Positions 1 to 7,038 of a stretch of DNA of 26,904 nucleotides are shown piece after piece. Numbering within the stretch: the stretch's first letter is position 1; each line of letters opens with the position of its first letter. Below the pieces are notes generated by a model. The model saw only the letters and a program-made list of their open reading frames with translations, did not search any database and was not told where the DNA came from. The DNA is from a virus: IMG/VR virus record IMGVR_UViG_3300026484_000467, positions 1-26,904 of that record, one strand, 5' to 3'. The position numbers and the translations under genes were made by a program.

Positions 1-259
1 ATATCATTTTATTTTAACAGAAGATTATAAATCAACAATGATGGCATTGGCTATTTCAGTTTTAATAGGACAAGTTGATAATTTATTCATAATTGATGCA
101 AACAATAATACAATTACATTAACACCAGAAGATGTTAAAGATTTAACTTTGAAAGCAAGTAATGAAGTAGGTAAAATATATCATCAAGCTCGTAAAGTAA
201 AAGATGCTATTTTAAATTGTAATTCAATTGAATGTGTAGATTCAGTAATTCCTTCATAA
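1..259 (+). CDS. C-terminal end of a tail-fibre-type protein (DUF4376-like), 5' partial
   Basis: The reading frame is open from the window edge (codons in phase from base 2) to a TAA at 257-259, so the visible 85 codons are the tail of a longer gene. An internal ATG at 38 has no convincing ribosome binding site and I do not treat it as the start. The end contains 'DNLFIIDANNNTITLTPEDV' followed by a helical stretch ending 'HQARKVKDAI'. This pattern (a D-N-N-x-hydrophobic segment, then a helix with a KDAI-type end) is typical of DUF4376, a domain at the C-terminus of many phage tail-fibre or tail-assembly proteins. Position directly before the lysis genes fits a tail-end structural gene. The assignment rests on pattern recall only. 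Confidence 0.55.
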   Translation, partial: YHFILTEDYKSTMMALAISVLIGQVDNLFIIDANNNTITLTPEDVKDLTLKASNEVGKIYHQARKVKDAILNCNSIECVDSVIPS

Positions 260-270
260 GGAAATAAAAA

Positions 271-600
271 ATGAATATATTTAGTAAAATTTGGGAGTTT
301 TTAACAGGGATTTTAGGATTAATTGCTGAGATACTTTTTATAAAAAATAAATTACAAGAAAACAAAATAGAAAAACAACAAAATGAACTTCATATTAAAG
401 ATGAACAATTATCTGCAAAAGATTCTGAACTTGAAGTCAAAGAAAAACAATATAAAAATGAAATAAATATAAAAGAATTTGAAGAAAATGTCAAAGAAAA
501 AGAACTTGAAAATATTAAAAAAGTTTCTAAATCTGAAAAAGAAATAGCTGATAAAGTAATTAATTTAACAGATAATGTAGAATACAAGGTAGAATTATGA
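271..600 (+). CDS. Probable inner-membrane spanin (Rz-like)
   Basis: A 109-residue protein with one N-terminal hydrophobic segment (about residues 5-24) followed by a long, highly charged coiled coil (about 25-95) rich in K, E and N. This is the layout of an i-spanin: anchored in the inner membrane with its helix spanning the periplasm to meet an outer-membrane partner, the pair fusing the membranes in the last step of lysis. The start has a GGAAATAAAA ribosome-binding context. Its stop overlaps the start of the next gene (ATGA at 597-600), and that next gene is a lipoprotein, as expected for a spanin pair. Sequence alone cannot exclude another membrane-anchored coiled-coil protein, but the partner and the holin/endolysin neighbours make spanin the best reading. 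Confidence 0.65.
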   Translation: MNIFSKIWEFLTGILGLIAEILFIKNKLQENKIEKQQNELHIKDEQLSAKDSELEVKEKQYKNEINIKEFEENVKEKELENIKKVSKSEKEIADKVINLTDNVEYKVEL

Positions 601-983
601 AAGGTCCAAGAAATCAAGAAAAATTTCGAATATTATACACATGCTTTCTTGTAATGTTTTTCATATCATTTTCTTCTTTTTTTGTAGGTTGTTCTCAAAA
701 GACAATCGCCATCACAAAATATAAATACATTGAAAAGAAATGTCCAAAACTTAAAACATTTGAAAAGCCACCTAAATTAATTTTAACAGCTTATAACAAA
801 GATAATAAAGTATGTATTAAAGAATGGAATGGATGTATAAAAAAAGATAGCTTTTTAAAACTAGTTCATTATATAAAAAGTTTACAATTAGTTATTAAAA
901 ATTATGAAGATGAAATTAATCTTTATAATAAAAGGTTCTTGAATGATGGATTGTCGAAGAACAGTTCAACAGCTTCAAAATGA
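597..983 (+). CDS. Probable outer-membrane lipoprotein spanin (Rz1-like)
   Basis: A 128-residue protein with a lipoprotein signal: basic N-terminus (KGPRNQEKFR), hydrophobic segment 12-30 and a lipobox-like F29-V-G-C32, with Cys32 as the predicted lipidated residue. Phenylalanine at -3 is less usual than leucine but tolerated. The mature part (33-128) contains three more cysteines and a C-terminal helix. It overlaps the upstream coiled-coil membrane protein by 4 nt, suggesting translational coupling and the typical i-spanin/o-spanin gene pair. At about 97 mature residues it is longer than classical Rz1, which is usually short and proline-rich, so this is a separate-gene o-spanin rather than an embedded one. 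The last 41 nt overlap the following GGDEF gene. Confidence 0.65.
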   Translation: MKGPRNQEKFRILYTCFLVMFFISFSSFFVGCSQKTIAITKYKYIEKKCPKLKTFEKPPKLILTAYNKDNKVCIKEWNGCIKKDSFLKLVHYIKSLQLVIKNYEDEINLYNKRFLNDGLSKNSSTASK

Positions 984-1437
984 AATAGATCAACTCAAAA
1001 AAGAAATTTATAAATTAAAACATGACAGATTAACAGGATTTGGAAATCGTTATAAATTAGAAGATACTTTAAATTACATACAAAATATTGAATGGGATTT
1101 TCATCCAAATAAATCTTATTATGTTTATTTGATAGATTTAGATGGTTTACATGAATATAATAGAACTTATGGTTATAAAGAAGGTGATAATTTTATAACT
1201 AATATTACAAATAAAATTTTTGAAATTATCAAAGATACATCAGCTCTTCCTTTTAGAATAGGAGGAGATAAATTTGTATTAATTTTACACAAACATGATA
1301 TCAACAAAGTTTCTAAAATAGAAAAATTAGATAACATAACTTTTGCAAAAGGTGAATTAACAAAAAATAAACCTTTCAATGTTTTATTGAATGAACTTGA
1401 TGAAGAAATAATAAAGAAAAAGAAGGAAAGACAATGA
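943..1437 (+). CDS. GGDEF-domain protein with degenerate GGDKF active site
   Basis: A 164-residue protein with a short N-terminal coiled coil (7-27) and a GGDEF (diguanylate-cyclase) fold. Visible landmarks are D28-x-L-T-G-F-G-N35 (family D.LTGLPNR), the metal/substrate segment D65-L-D67...N73 and G81-D82, and the signature R105-I-G-G-D-K-F111. In active cyclases the signature is GG[D/E]EF, and its fourth residue (Glu) takes part in catalysis or metal binding. Here it is Lys110, while the nucleotide-contacting Asp65, Asn73 and Asp82 equivalents look intact. The part after the signature is about 40 residues shorter than usual. It may therefore bind GTP or c-di-GMP without making it, or act as a structural remnant. 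The start at 943 has AAAGG at 931-935, so the 41-nt overlap with the spanin gene looks genuine. It lies inside the lysis cassette. Confidence 0.75.
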   Translation: MMDCRRTVQQLQNEIDQLKKEIYKLKHDRLTGFGNRYKLEDTLNYIQNIEWDFHPNKSYYVYLIDLDGLHEYNRTYGYKEGDNFITNITNKIFEIIKDTSALPFRIGGDKFVLILHKHDINKVSKIEKLDNITFAKGELTKNKPFNVLLNELDEEIIKKKKERQ

Positions 1438-1703
1438 CTCAAGAAAATTTTAAAAAATTTCTTAGTAAATTAAATGCTACGTGGAAACCAGTTGGATTTT
1501 GGGGAGTCACATTAGGTTTATTGTATGTTGTTCTTGTATATCCTGTTATTTTTTCTATTTTGTCTATTTGGGATATTAAAATAAGTATTCCTGATTATTT
1601 GACAACTAATATGATGGCTTTAGTAACAATATTTTTAGGAAGTGCAGGAATTCGTTATTTAGAAAAGAAAAATAATATTACTGATAATCATGGAGATTTT
1701 TAA
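1434..1703 (+). CDS. Holin (GTA_holin_3TM-like)
   Basis: An 89-residue membrane protein. A hydrophobic stretch at about 17-46 could hold one or two helices, and a second lies at about 57-74, followed by a charged tail. The pattern 'WKPVGFWGVTLGLLYVV' near the N-terminus and 'FLGSAGIRYLEK' near the C-terminus matches the 3-TM holin family named for gene-transfer agents (R-P-x-x-G-W..., ...G-x-x-G-x-R-x-x-E-K). A holin forms the inner-membrane hole that times lysis and gives muralytic enzymes access to the wall. The gene overlaps the GGDEF gene by 4 nt (ATGA) and touches the next gene by 1 nt (TAATG), so the three are likely translated together. Confidence 0.8.
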   Translation: MTQENFKKFLSKLNATWKPVGFWGVTLGLLYVVLVYPVIFSILSIWDIKISIPDYLTTNMMALVTIFLGSAGIRYLEKKNNITDNHGDF

Positions 1704-2173
1704 TGAAAACAATTAAAATTGCATTTTATAAAAAAACTGCTCCAAAAGCCAATTGGATTGATAAAATAATAGCATGGTGGACAAAGGGTTTATATTCTCA
1801 TGTAGAATTAATCGTAGAAAATGAAATGTATTCTACATCTCCAAGAGATGGACATGTTAGAAAGAAAAAACATATTTATGACAAAAATACATGGGATTAT
1901 TTAACATTAAAAATAACAGAAAAAGATTACAAAAAATTTTTAAATTTTTTTGAACAAACACAAGGTTTGAAATACGACTGGTTTGGTATTTTTGGATTTA
2001 TAAGTCCTATTTCAGACAGAGAAGATAAATATTTTTGTTCTGAATGGGTTACAAAAGCACTAATTATTGTAGGAATAAATAAGTTATTTCCAATAGAACC
2101 ATCTAAAACAAGTCCTAATAGATTGTATAAATTGTTAAATAAAAATGAATCGGTATTTAAGGGGGTTAAATAA
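1703..2173 (+). CDS. Permuted NlpC/P60-like (YiiX/LRAT-type) papain-fold protein
   Basis: A 156-residue protein with the motif order of the circularly permuted NlpC/P60 superfamily: a histidine in 'YSHVELIV' (His33) before a cysteine in 'YFCSEWVTKAL' (Cys112), plus 'LKYDWFGIFGF' between them. These are the presumed catalytic His and Cys. Family members act as peptidases, amidases or acyltransferases. In a phage lysis cluster, cell-wall peptide cleavage is a reasonable inference, but cytoplasmic phage members of unknown substrate also exist. No signal peptide is visible. It starts one base inside the stop of the holin gene. Confidence is high for the fold and low for the substrate. Confidence 0.7.
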   Translation: MKTIKIAFYKKTAPKANWIDKIIAWWTKGLYSHVELIVENEMYSTSPRDGHVRKKKHIYDKNTWDYLTLKITEKDYKKFLNFFEQTQGLKYDWFGIFGFISPISDREDKYFCSEWVTKALIIVGINKLFPIEPSKTSPNRLYKLLNKNESVFKGVK

Positions 2174-2204
2174 ATAAAATATTTTTAAGTTAAGGAAAAA
2201 CGTT

Positions 2205-2717
2205 ATGGATGGTGTTATTTTATCTTTTTTAAGCTTTTTAAATAAGAATATCCCTTCAGATATAATGATAATAATTATTGCAGGAAGTCTTTTTTTAATT
2301 TCAAAATTTTATGTTTTACCAATGTCAAATGAAATAAAAAATATAATTAAAAAAATTGATTTTATTTCAAAAAGTATTGAAAATATAGAACATTCTTGCA
2401 CAAATAAATGCAAAAATGACTTTGAAAAAATTATCAAAATAATTGAAGACTTAAAACATTATTTTAACGAAATAGAAAATAAAAATAATTTAACAAAATT
2501 AGAAAACAAAAATGTTTTAGATCAAATAAAATTAAAAATAGAAGAACTTTCTAAAAAAATTGAAGATCTTATAGAAAAATATGAAAGAAATCGTGATATG
2601 TCTAATTTAGAAAAAAGCAACTTAAATAAAGAATTATTTGCGATTAAAAATGAAATTCAAGAATTAAAAAATAAAATAGAACCTATGTTCTATACAATAA
2701 ATGGTTTAAAGGTGTGA
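2205..2717 (+). CDS. Membrane-anchored coiled-coil protein, function unknown
   Basis: A 170-residue protein I do not recognise. It has a hydrophobic N-terminal region (about 18-40, 'IMIIIIAGSLFLISKFYVL') that should form one membrane helix, a C-x3-C pair in 'HSCTNKCKND', and then a long coiled coil (about 75-160) rich in K, E, I and L. The start follows AAGGAAAAACGTT. It sits between the NlpC-like gene and another unknown gene, with GH108 endolysin further down, so it is within the lysis region and resembles an i-spanin in outline. Because a clear spanin pair already exists upstream, I do not name it as one. A membrane tether or lysis regulator would fit, but nothing in the sequence proves it. 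Confidence 0.55.
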   Translation: MDGVILSFLSFLNKNIPSDIMIIIIAGSLFLISKFYVLPMSNEIKNIIKKIDFISKSIENIEHSCTNKCKNDFEKIIKIIEDLKHYFNEIENKNNLTKLENKNVLDQIKLKIEELSKKIEDLIEKYERNRDMSNLEKSNLNKELFAIKNEIQELKNKIEPMFYTINGLKV

Positions 2718-2718
2718 A

Positions 2719-3558
2719 ATGCTTAATGAATTGATTTATATGCCTGAAATACATATAGAAAATAATATAAAATTCAGAGCTGAGAGCTCTAAAGTTCTTT
2801 CTCATTTTAAAATTAGTCAAAGCACTGTTTTTTCAGAAATTTATCAAAATCCAATTCATGAATTCAGTAAAACTGCCAAAGAAATAATTTTGGCTAAATA
2901 CGACGCGTGGTTTGTATTTTTAATAGATACTGAACATTTATTGACATTAGTTTCACAAGATAATTTTAATAAAAATAAAAATATAATAAATTATATTCTT
3001 AATAAAATTAATAAAAAATACTTAAGAAGCGATGAAATTGAATTTTTTGAGAAAAGATTAGTAAAAAAATTGAATGAATCTGATGTAAAACAAATTATAA
3101 AAATTTTTGCACTTTATAGAAATAGAATTATGATGTCAATTTTTAAAAATGAAAAAATTTTTGATCAAACTTTTATAGAAATTTGGAAAGAAATGCATAA
3201 ATATTTATTTGAAGAATTTTTAAACAAAATAATTAATACAAATTATACATTTAATAGTCCTACAAATTATTTTATTGAATTAGGATATTTTTTGACATTA
3301 CTATTACATCATACATTGTATGAAGTATATGAAATTGATTCTTTTAATAAAAACTATTTTATATTAAATTATGATAAAGTTGTTGATGAATTATACAACA
3401 ATAAAATTAATTTATTAATTGAAAAATTAAAAATTTTTAAAAAGTATAAAAATATAAAAGAATTAACCCTTATAACATATTATAACAAAAATGAATCATT
3501 ACTTAACGAATTAAAAGAATATTGTCAGAAAAATAATATTGAATTAAAAATGAAATAA
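2719..3558 (+). CDS. Hypothetical protein, mostly helical
   Basis: A 279-residue protein with no motif I can assign. It is rich in I, L, N, K and F, predicted to be largely helical, with a hydrophobic segment around 'LGYFLTLLLHHTLYEVYE' (about residues 191-208) that is probably a buried helix rather than a membrane anchor. There is no signal peptide. It begins one base after the stop of the coiled-coil gene (TGAAATG context) and ends shortly before the endolysin, so it is probably co-transcribed with the lysis genes. Function unknown; a structural or tail-associated role is equally possible from its position. Confidence 0.5.
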   Translation: MLNELIYMPEIHIENNIKFRAESSKVLSHFKISQSTVFSEIYQNPIHEFSKTAKEIILAKYDAWFVFLIDTEHLLTLVSQDNFNKNKNIINYILNKINKKYLRSDEIEFFEKRLVKKLNESDVKQIIKIFALYRNRIMMSIFKNEKIFDQTFIEIWKEMHKYLFEEFLNKIINTNYTFNSPTNYFIELGYFLTLLLHHTLYEVYEIDSFNKNYFILNYDKVVDELYNNKINLLIEKLKIFKKYKNIKELTLITYYNKNESLLNELKEYCQKNNIELKMK

Positions 3559-3578
3559 AAATGAAATAAAGGAACATA

Positions 3579-4154
3579 ATGGATGAAAAGTTTGAATGGA
3601 TACTTAAAAAGTTATTAGGAATAGAAGGAAAATTTTCTGACAATAAATTTGATCCAGGAGGAAAAACAAATTATGGTATTACTCAAAATACATTAGATAT
3701 GTTAAAAATTAACAAAAAAGTAGAAGATTTAACATTTGAAGATGTAAAAAATATTTATTATAATCATTTTTATAAAAAATACAATTTTGACAAAATCAAA
3801 AATAAATTAATTTCTTATGAATTGTTTGAGTTTACTGTTAATACAGGTAATCCAAAATTAGCTGTTAAAAACTTACAAAGAGCATTTAATGTATTAAATG
3901 AAAATATACTTTTAAAAGAGGATGGTATATTAGGTCCAAAAACAATAAATTTTATAAATAATTATAAATTTTATAAATCTCTTTACAACATTTTAAATAT
4001 AATTCAAGGAATGTATTACATTGCTTTAGCAGAAAATAATGACACTCTTAAAAATGATATTATTTCTCACAAAGAAACACATGGTTCAAAATGGGCAAAA
4101 AAATTTATAAGAGGATGGATAGATAAAAGAGTAGAAATTAAAAATAGAAAATAA
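3579..4154 (+). CDS. Endolysin, glycoside hydrolase family 108 (muramidase)
   Basis: A 191-residue protein with the GH108 signature near the N-terminus: E16-G followed by 'FDPGGKTNYGIT' (25-35). Glu16 is the expected catalytic acid in the family's E-G-x...D-x-G-G-x-T-x-x-G-I-T motif. A C-terminal part containing 'DGILGPKT' and ending 'FIRGWIDKRV' matches the PG_binding_3 region that accompanies GH108 in phage endolysins. Length is as expected for the family. It cleaves the glycan strand of peptidoglycan. No signal peptide is present, so it would depend on the holin at 1434-1703 for export. RBS: AAAGGAACATA just before the ATG. Confidence 0.88.
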   Translation: MDEKFEWILKKLLGIEGKFSDNKFDPGGKTNYGITQNTLDMLKINKKVEDLTFEDVKNIYYNHFYKKYNFDKIKNKLISYELFEFTVNTGNPKLAVKNLQRAFNVLNENILLKEDGILGPKTINFINNYKFYKSLYNILNIIQGMYYIALAENNDTLKNDIISHKETHGSKWAKKFIRGWIDKRVEIKNRK

Positions 4155-4163
4155 GGGTTTAAA

Positions 4164-4367
4164 ATGAGAAAAATTGATTTAAGTGAATTACCTGAAGAAT
4201 TATTGATATATTTTATAAACAATTGTTTAAAAGAAAAATTTCAAGAATTTTTTTATGATGATGAAGATAATATTGTTGGATTTTTTGGAAAAAACAGTAT
4301 AGTTTTTCTTGATGATATCAACATTAAAAAATATCAAAAATGCTTAGAAGATTTAATTAAAAAATAG
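4164..4367 (+). CDS. Small acidic hypothetical protein
   Basis: A 67-residue protein, nine bases after the endolysin stop, with AGGGTTTAAA before its ATG. It contains an acidic patch ('YDDEDNIV') and is otherwise a mix of short helices and strands. No membrane segment, signal peptide or known motif is visible. It may belong with the lysis genes upstream or the packaging genes downstream. Function unknown. Confidence 0.5.
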   Translation: MRKIDLSELPEELLIYFINNCLKEKFQEFFYDDEDNIVGFFGKNSIVFLDDINIKKYQKCLEDLIKK

Positions 4368-4375
4368 GATAAAAA

Positions 4376-4975
4376 ATGAGAATAAATTTTCCATTAGAAC
4401 CACAGCCTCAATTAGATTTATATACATTAATAAAAATGACAGAAGAGCCTTTTTTTAAAATTCCTATTAGTGAAAGATATAAACGTGTTTCTAGACCTAA
4501 ATATTTAGGTTGGGACTACAAATTTTATAAATCAGCTGATGAAAAAGTAAAAGTTTGGGTAGAATTATATTTTTCTATAAAAGGTGCTAAATATAAAACT
4601 AAAAAAGGAATAAAAAGAAATACTTACATAGTTGCAATTGAATTTCCTTATAGAAAAAATATCAAAACATTTCAAAAACTTTATAATTTACCTGTTAGAG
4701 TATTTTCTTCTGATCCATCATTTATGTTTTATTTTGCTTATGCATTACACACAAAAGATGCTGTTATAGATGATAGACCAGAATTCAAAGCATGGATACA
4801 ATACGCTATAACTCATTATCCTCATATAAGAAACCCTAAACTAGTAACTCAATTAGTAAAACATTTGTATAAATTAGTAAGATATATAGCTAAAGAAAAG
4901 CCAAGAAATTATTTGCATAAAACTAAACGTATTAAAGTTAAAAGAATAAATATTCCAAATTGGAAAGGAAAATAG
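4376..4975 (+). CDS. Conserved-looking phage protein; possible degenerate SWIM-like domain
   Basis: A 199-residue basic protein upstream of terminase. The C-terminal half has 'VRVFSSDPSFMFYFAYAL', then 'HIRNPKLVTQLVKHLYKLV'. I recall a phage family in which this layout reads V-R-V-x-C/S-x-C/S-P-x-F-x-Y-x-x-A-x-x...R-N-P...C-K-H-L, a SWIM-type zinc-binding arrangement. Here the metal-binding cysteines are replaced (S-S-D-P; Q-L-V-K-H), so zinc binding is probably lost. The remaining KH and aromatic residues support a common fold. The role in such phages is unknown to me; DNA or head/packaging association is suggested only by the position before terminase. The TAG stop is followed directly by the ATG of a short ORF. 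Confidence 0.55.
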   Translation: MRINFPLEPQPQLDLYTLIKMTEEPFFKIPISERYKRVSRPKYLGWDYKFYKSADEKVKVWVELYFSIKGAKYKTKKGIKRNTYIVAIEFPYRKNIKTFQKLYNLPVRVFSSDPSFMFYFAYALHTKDAVIDDRPEFKAWIQYAITHYPHIRNPKLVTQLVKHLYKLVRYIAKEKPRNYLHKTKRIKVKRINIPNWKGK

Positions 4976-5101
4976 ATGAATGTTAAAAATCTTTCAACAA
5001 AAGAACTTTTTGAAAAAGAGCAAAAATTTAAAAATTCAGGAAAAACAAAAGAATTAAAAGAAATTCAAAAAGAAATTAAAAAAAGAAGAATTTTTGAATA
5101 A
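4976..5101 (+). CDS. Short ORF (41 aa), lysine/glutamate-rich helix
   Basis: An ATG immediately follows the TAG of the preceding gene (TAGATG), with GGAAA upstream as a ribosome-binding context. The 41-codon frame ends in TAA. The peptide begins MNVKNLSTKELFEKEQKF and ends KKRRIFE; it is a charged amphipathic helix resembling the small helical proteins often found in large phages. Codon use matches its neighbours. It fills most of the gap before terminase, which supports a real gene. Function unknown. Confidence 0.45.
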   Translation: MNVKNLSTKELFEKEQKFKNSGKTKELKEIQKEIKKRRIFE

Positions 5102-5134
5102 ATCCAACAAAATTAAAAGCTTTAAGAATTTGAC

Positions 5135-5160
5135 AAAGGATTTTAATAAAGGATTTTAAT
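5135..5160 (+). repeat. Exact 13-bp tandem duplication carrying two Shine-Dalgarno copies
   Basis: AAAGGATTTTAAT occurs twice back to back (5135-5147 and 5148-5160); the last two bases of the second copy begin the terminase ATG (5159). Each copy contains an AAAGGA ribosome-binding core, but only the second is correctly spaced from the start codon. This may be a simple duplication by slippage or a standby ribosome site. Confidence 0.6.
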
Positions 5161-7027
5161 GTCAATGGATAAAATGATAAACAAAGATGAAATAAAAAAA
5201 ATTTTTAATAGTTATGCATTAAAACACGGTTATTCAGAACCTCCTCCAACAATTATTGAATTTATTTGTGATGATTATTATCTTGGAAAAACATTTAACA
5301 ACGGTAAATCAATTTATAAGTATTGGTTAGAGACTCTTGTGAAAATGTTTCCAACGCCATTTCCAGAGTTGAATAAAATCAGAAATAATGCATATACAGA
5401 TAATTACATTATTTTAAATACATCCGCAATTTCTACAGGAAAAACAACTGTTTCAAACATTATTTTTCTTTATGATTTAGCTCATGTTTTATGTTTAGAA
5501 AATCCACAAGCATTTTATAAATTATCTCATAATACAAAAATAGATTTTATAGTTTCAAATTCAACAAAAGAAAACTCAGAAACAATAAACTTTGCACTTA
5601 TTTTAGGAATGATAAGAAATAGTCCTTTTTTTCTAAGTAAATTAAATAACAAAACAAAAACTAGTATGTTTGAGAAAAATATTGATCTTCTTCCAATTTC
5701 TCCATATAGACGTCAATTAACTGGTAGAGCAGTTTTTAGTATTTTAATGGACGAATTGAATAGACATCCTCAACCAAAACAAGCATTAGCATATGTAACA
5801 GAAGCAATTAATAGGCTTCCGTCAAGGTTTCTTTCTGAGAACAAAGGTAAAAAATATGTTCCGGGACATATTTTAATTATTTCATCAGCTGATACAGATA
5901 CTTCATTAATTGAACAAATTAAATTCTCATTGACTAGTGAAGAAAATGAATCAACAATAAAAAATCCTTTACTTTTGATAAATGCAAAACAATTTGAAGT
6001 TCTAAAAGAAAAAATAAATTTTTCAGACAAATATTTCTACGTATTTACAGGAACTTATAATTTAGAACCTAAAATTTTGGAAGGTGATGAATTAGAATAT
6101 TACAAAAATAAATATCCTGATAAAATAGAAAAAGTTCCTTATGATTATTATCTAAGTTTTAAACAAAATTTGCGCCAAGCAATAGGTGATATTTTAGGTA
6201 TTCCTGTTATAAGTTCTTCAAGTTTTATAAGTGATAAATCTGTTATAACACAAGCATTTAAACATAAAAATCCTACGACAAGTATCATTGAATATGATAA
6301 CAATGTTCCATTGATAAATTATTTCAATATTGAAATTTTAAAAGAATTATTAAATAATTATAAAGGTAAACAGTTTGTTCTGGGATTAGACTTAGCATAT
6401 AGTAATGATAAACTAGGTATTGCTTTAGGATGTATCAAAAAAATTGAAAACAATCAAAAATATGTTGATGTAATTTTTGCTACTGCATTAACACCTGCCT
6501 CAGGGCAAAAAATCAAATTTTCTAGAATTAGAAAATTCATATTAGATTTAAGAGAAAAATTTGGAATACATATAGCAAAAATTTATGCCGATACGTTTCA
6601 ATCTTATGATTTTATTACAATAATGCAAGATTTAGGGTTTGATGCAAAACAACATTCTGTCGACAGAAAAAAAGATTCATATTATGCTTTAAAAAATGCT
6701 CTTTATGAAAACTTAATTGATTTACCTGAAAATAGTTTGTTAGAGAAAGAATTAATATTTTTAAAAGAAAATGAGAAAAAAATTGATCACCCTGATACTT
6801 TTCCTGATGGAACTCCTGGTAGTAAAGATATAGCAGATGCTGTTTGTCAAGTTTATTCAGCTATTCTTGATTTAGAATACAAAGAATTTTATGAGAAAAA
6901 TTATCTCAAAGAATTGGAAAAACAATTAGATATAGAAATTGTAAAAACTGAAATGAAAGTTGAAGAAAATGATTTTTATAATAATCTATTAAAAGGAAAA
7001 ATAGAAAATATTTATGATTACATATAA
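5159..7027 (+). CDS. Terminase large subunit (T4 gp17-like)
   Basis: A 622-residue packaging motor. The N-terminal ATPase has a Walker A-type loop 'SAISTGKTT' (Lys95) and a Walker B 'FSILMDEL' (Asp199-Glu200). The C-terminal RNase H-like nuclease begins at 'LGLDLAYSNDKLGIALG' (Asp411), followed by 'KIYADTF' and an acidic D-A-V region near 'SKDIADAVCQV'. These are the hallmarks of large terminases, which pump DNA into the prohead and cut the concatemer. Length is in the T4 gp17 range. The next gene is the portal, its docking partner. In T4, sheath and tube genes lie between 17 and 20; here there are only 11 bases. No small terminase (gp16) was recognised upstream. A second in-frame ATG lies two codons downstream; I use 5159 because of the AAAGG at 5148-5152. 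Confidence 0.9.
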   Translation: MSMDKMINKDEIKKIFNSYALKHGYSEPPPTIIEFICDDYYLGKTFNNGKSIYKYWLETLVKMFPTPFPELNKIRNNAYTDNYIILNTSAISTGKTTVSNIIFLYDLAHVLCLENPQAFYKLSHNTKIDFIVSNSTKENSETINFALILGMIRNSPFFLSKLNNKTKTSMFEKNIDLLPISPYRRQLTGRAVFSILMDELNRHPQPKQALAYVTEAINRLPSRFLSENKGKKYVPGHILIISSADTDTSLIEQIKFSLTSEENESTIKNPLLLINAKQFEVLKEKINFSDKYFYVFTGTYNLEPKILEGDELEYYKNKYPDKIEKVPYDYYLSFKQNLRQAIGDILGIPVISSSSFISDKSVITQAFKHKNPTTSIIEYDNNVPLINYFNIEILKELLNNYKGKQFVLGLDLAYSNDKLGIALGCIKKIENNQKYVDVIFATALTPASGQKIKFSRIRKFILDLREKFGIHIAKIYADTFQSYDFITIMQDLGFDAKQHSVDRKKDSYYALKNALYENLIDLPENSLLEKELIFLKENEKKIDHPDTFPDGTPGSKDIADAVCQVYSAILDLEYKEFYEKNYLKELEKQLDIEIVKTEMKVEENDFYNNLLKGKIENIYDYI

Positions 7028-7038
7028 AGGATATATAA

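Noticed and set aside
2205-2717. Second spanin or holin
   Set aside because: It has one membrane helix and a coiled coil, but no lipoprotein partner beside it, and a clear spanin pair and holin already exist upstream.
5129-5134. TTGACA-like bases before terminase as a -35 element
   Set aside because: No TATAAT-like box follows at suitable spacing, and it does not resemble the five promoters found elsewhere.
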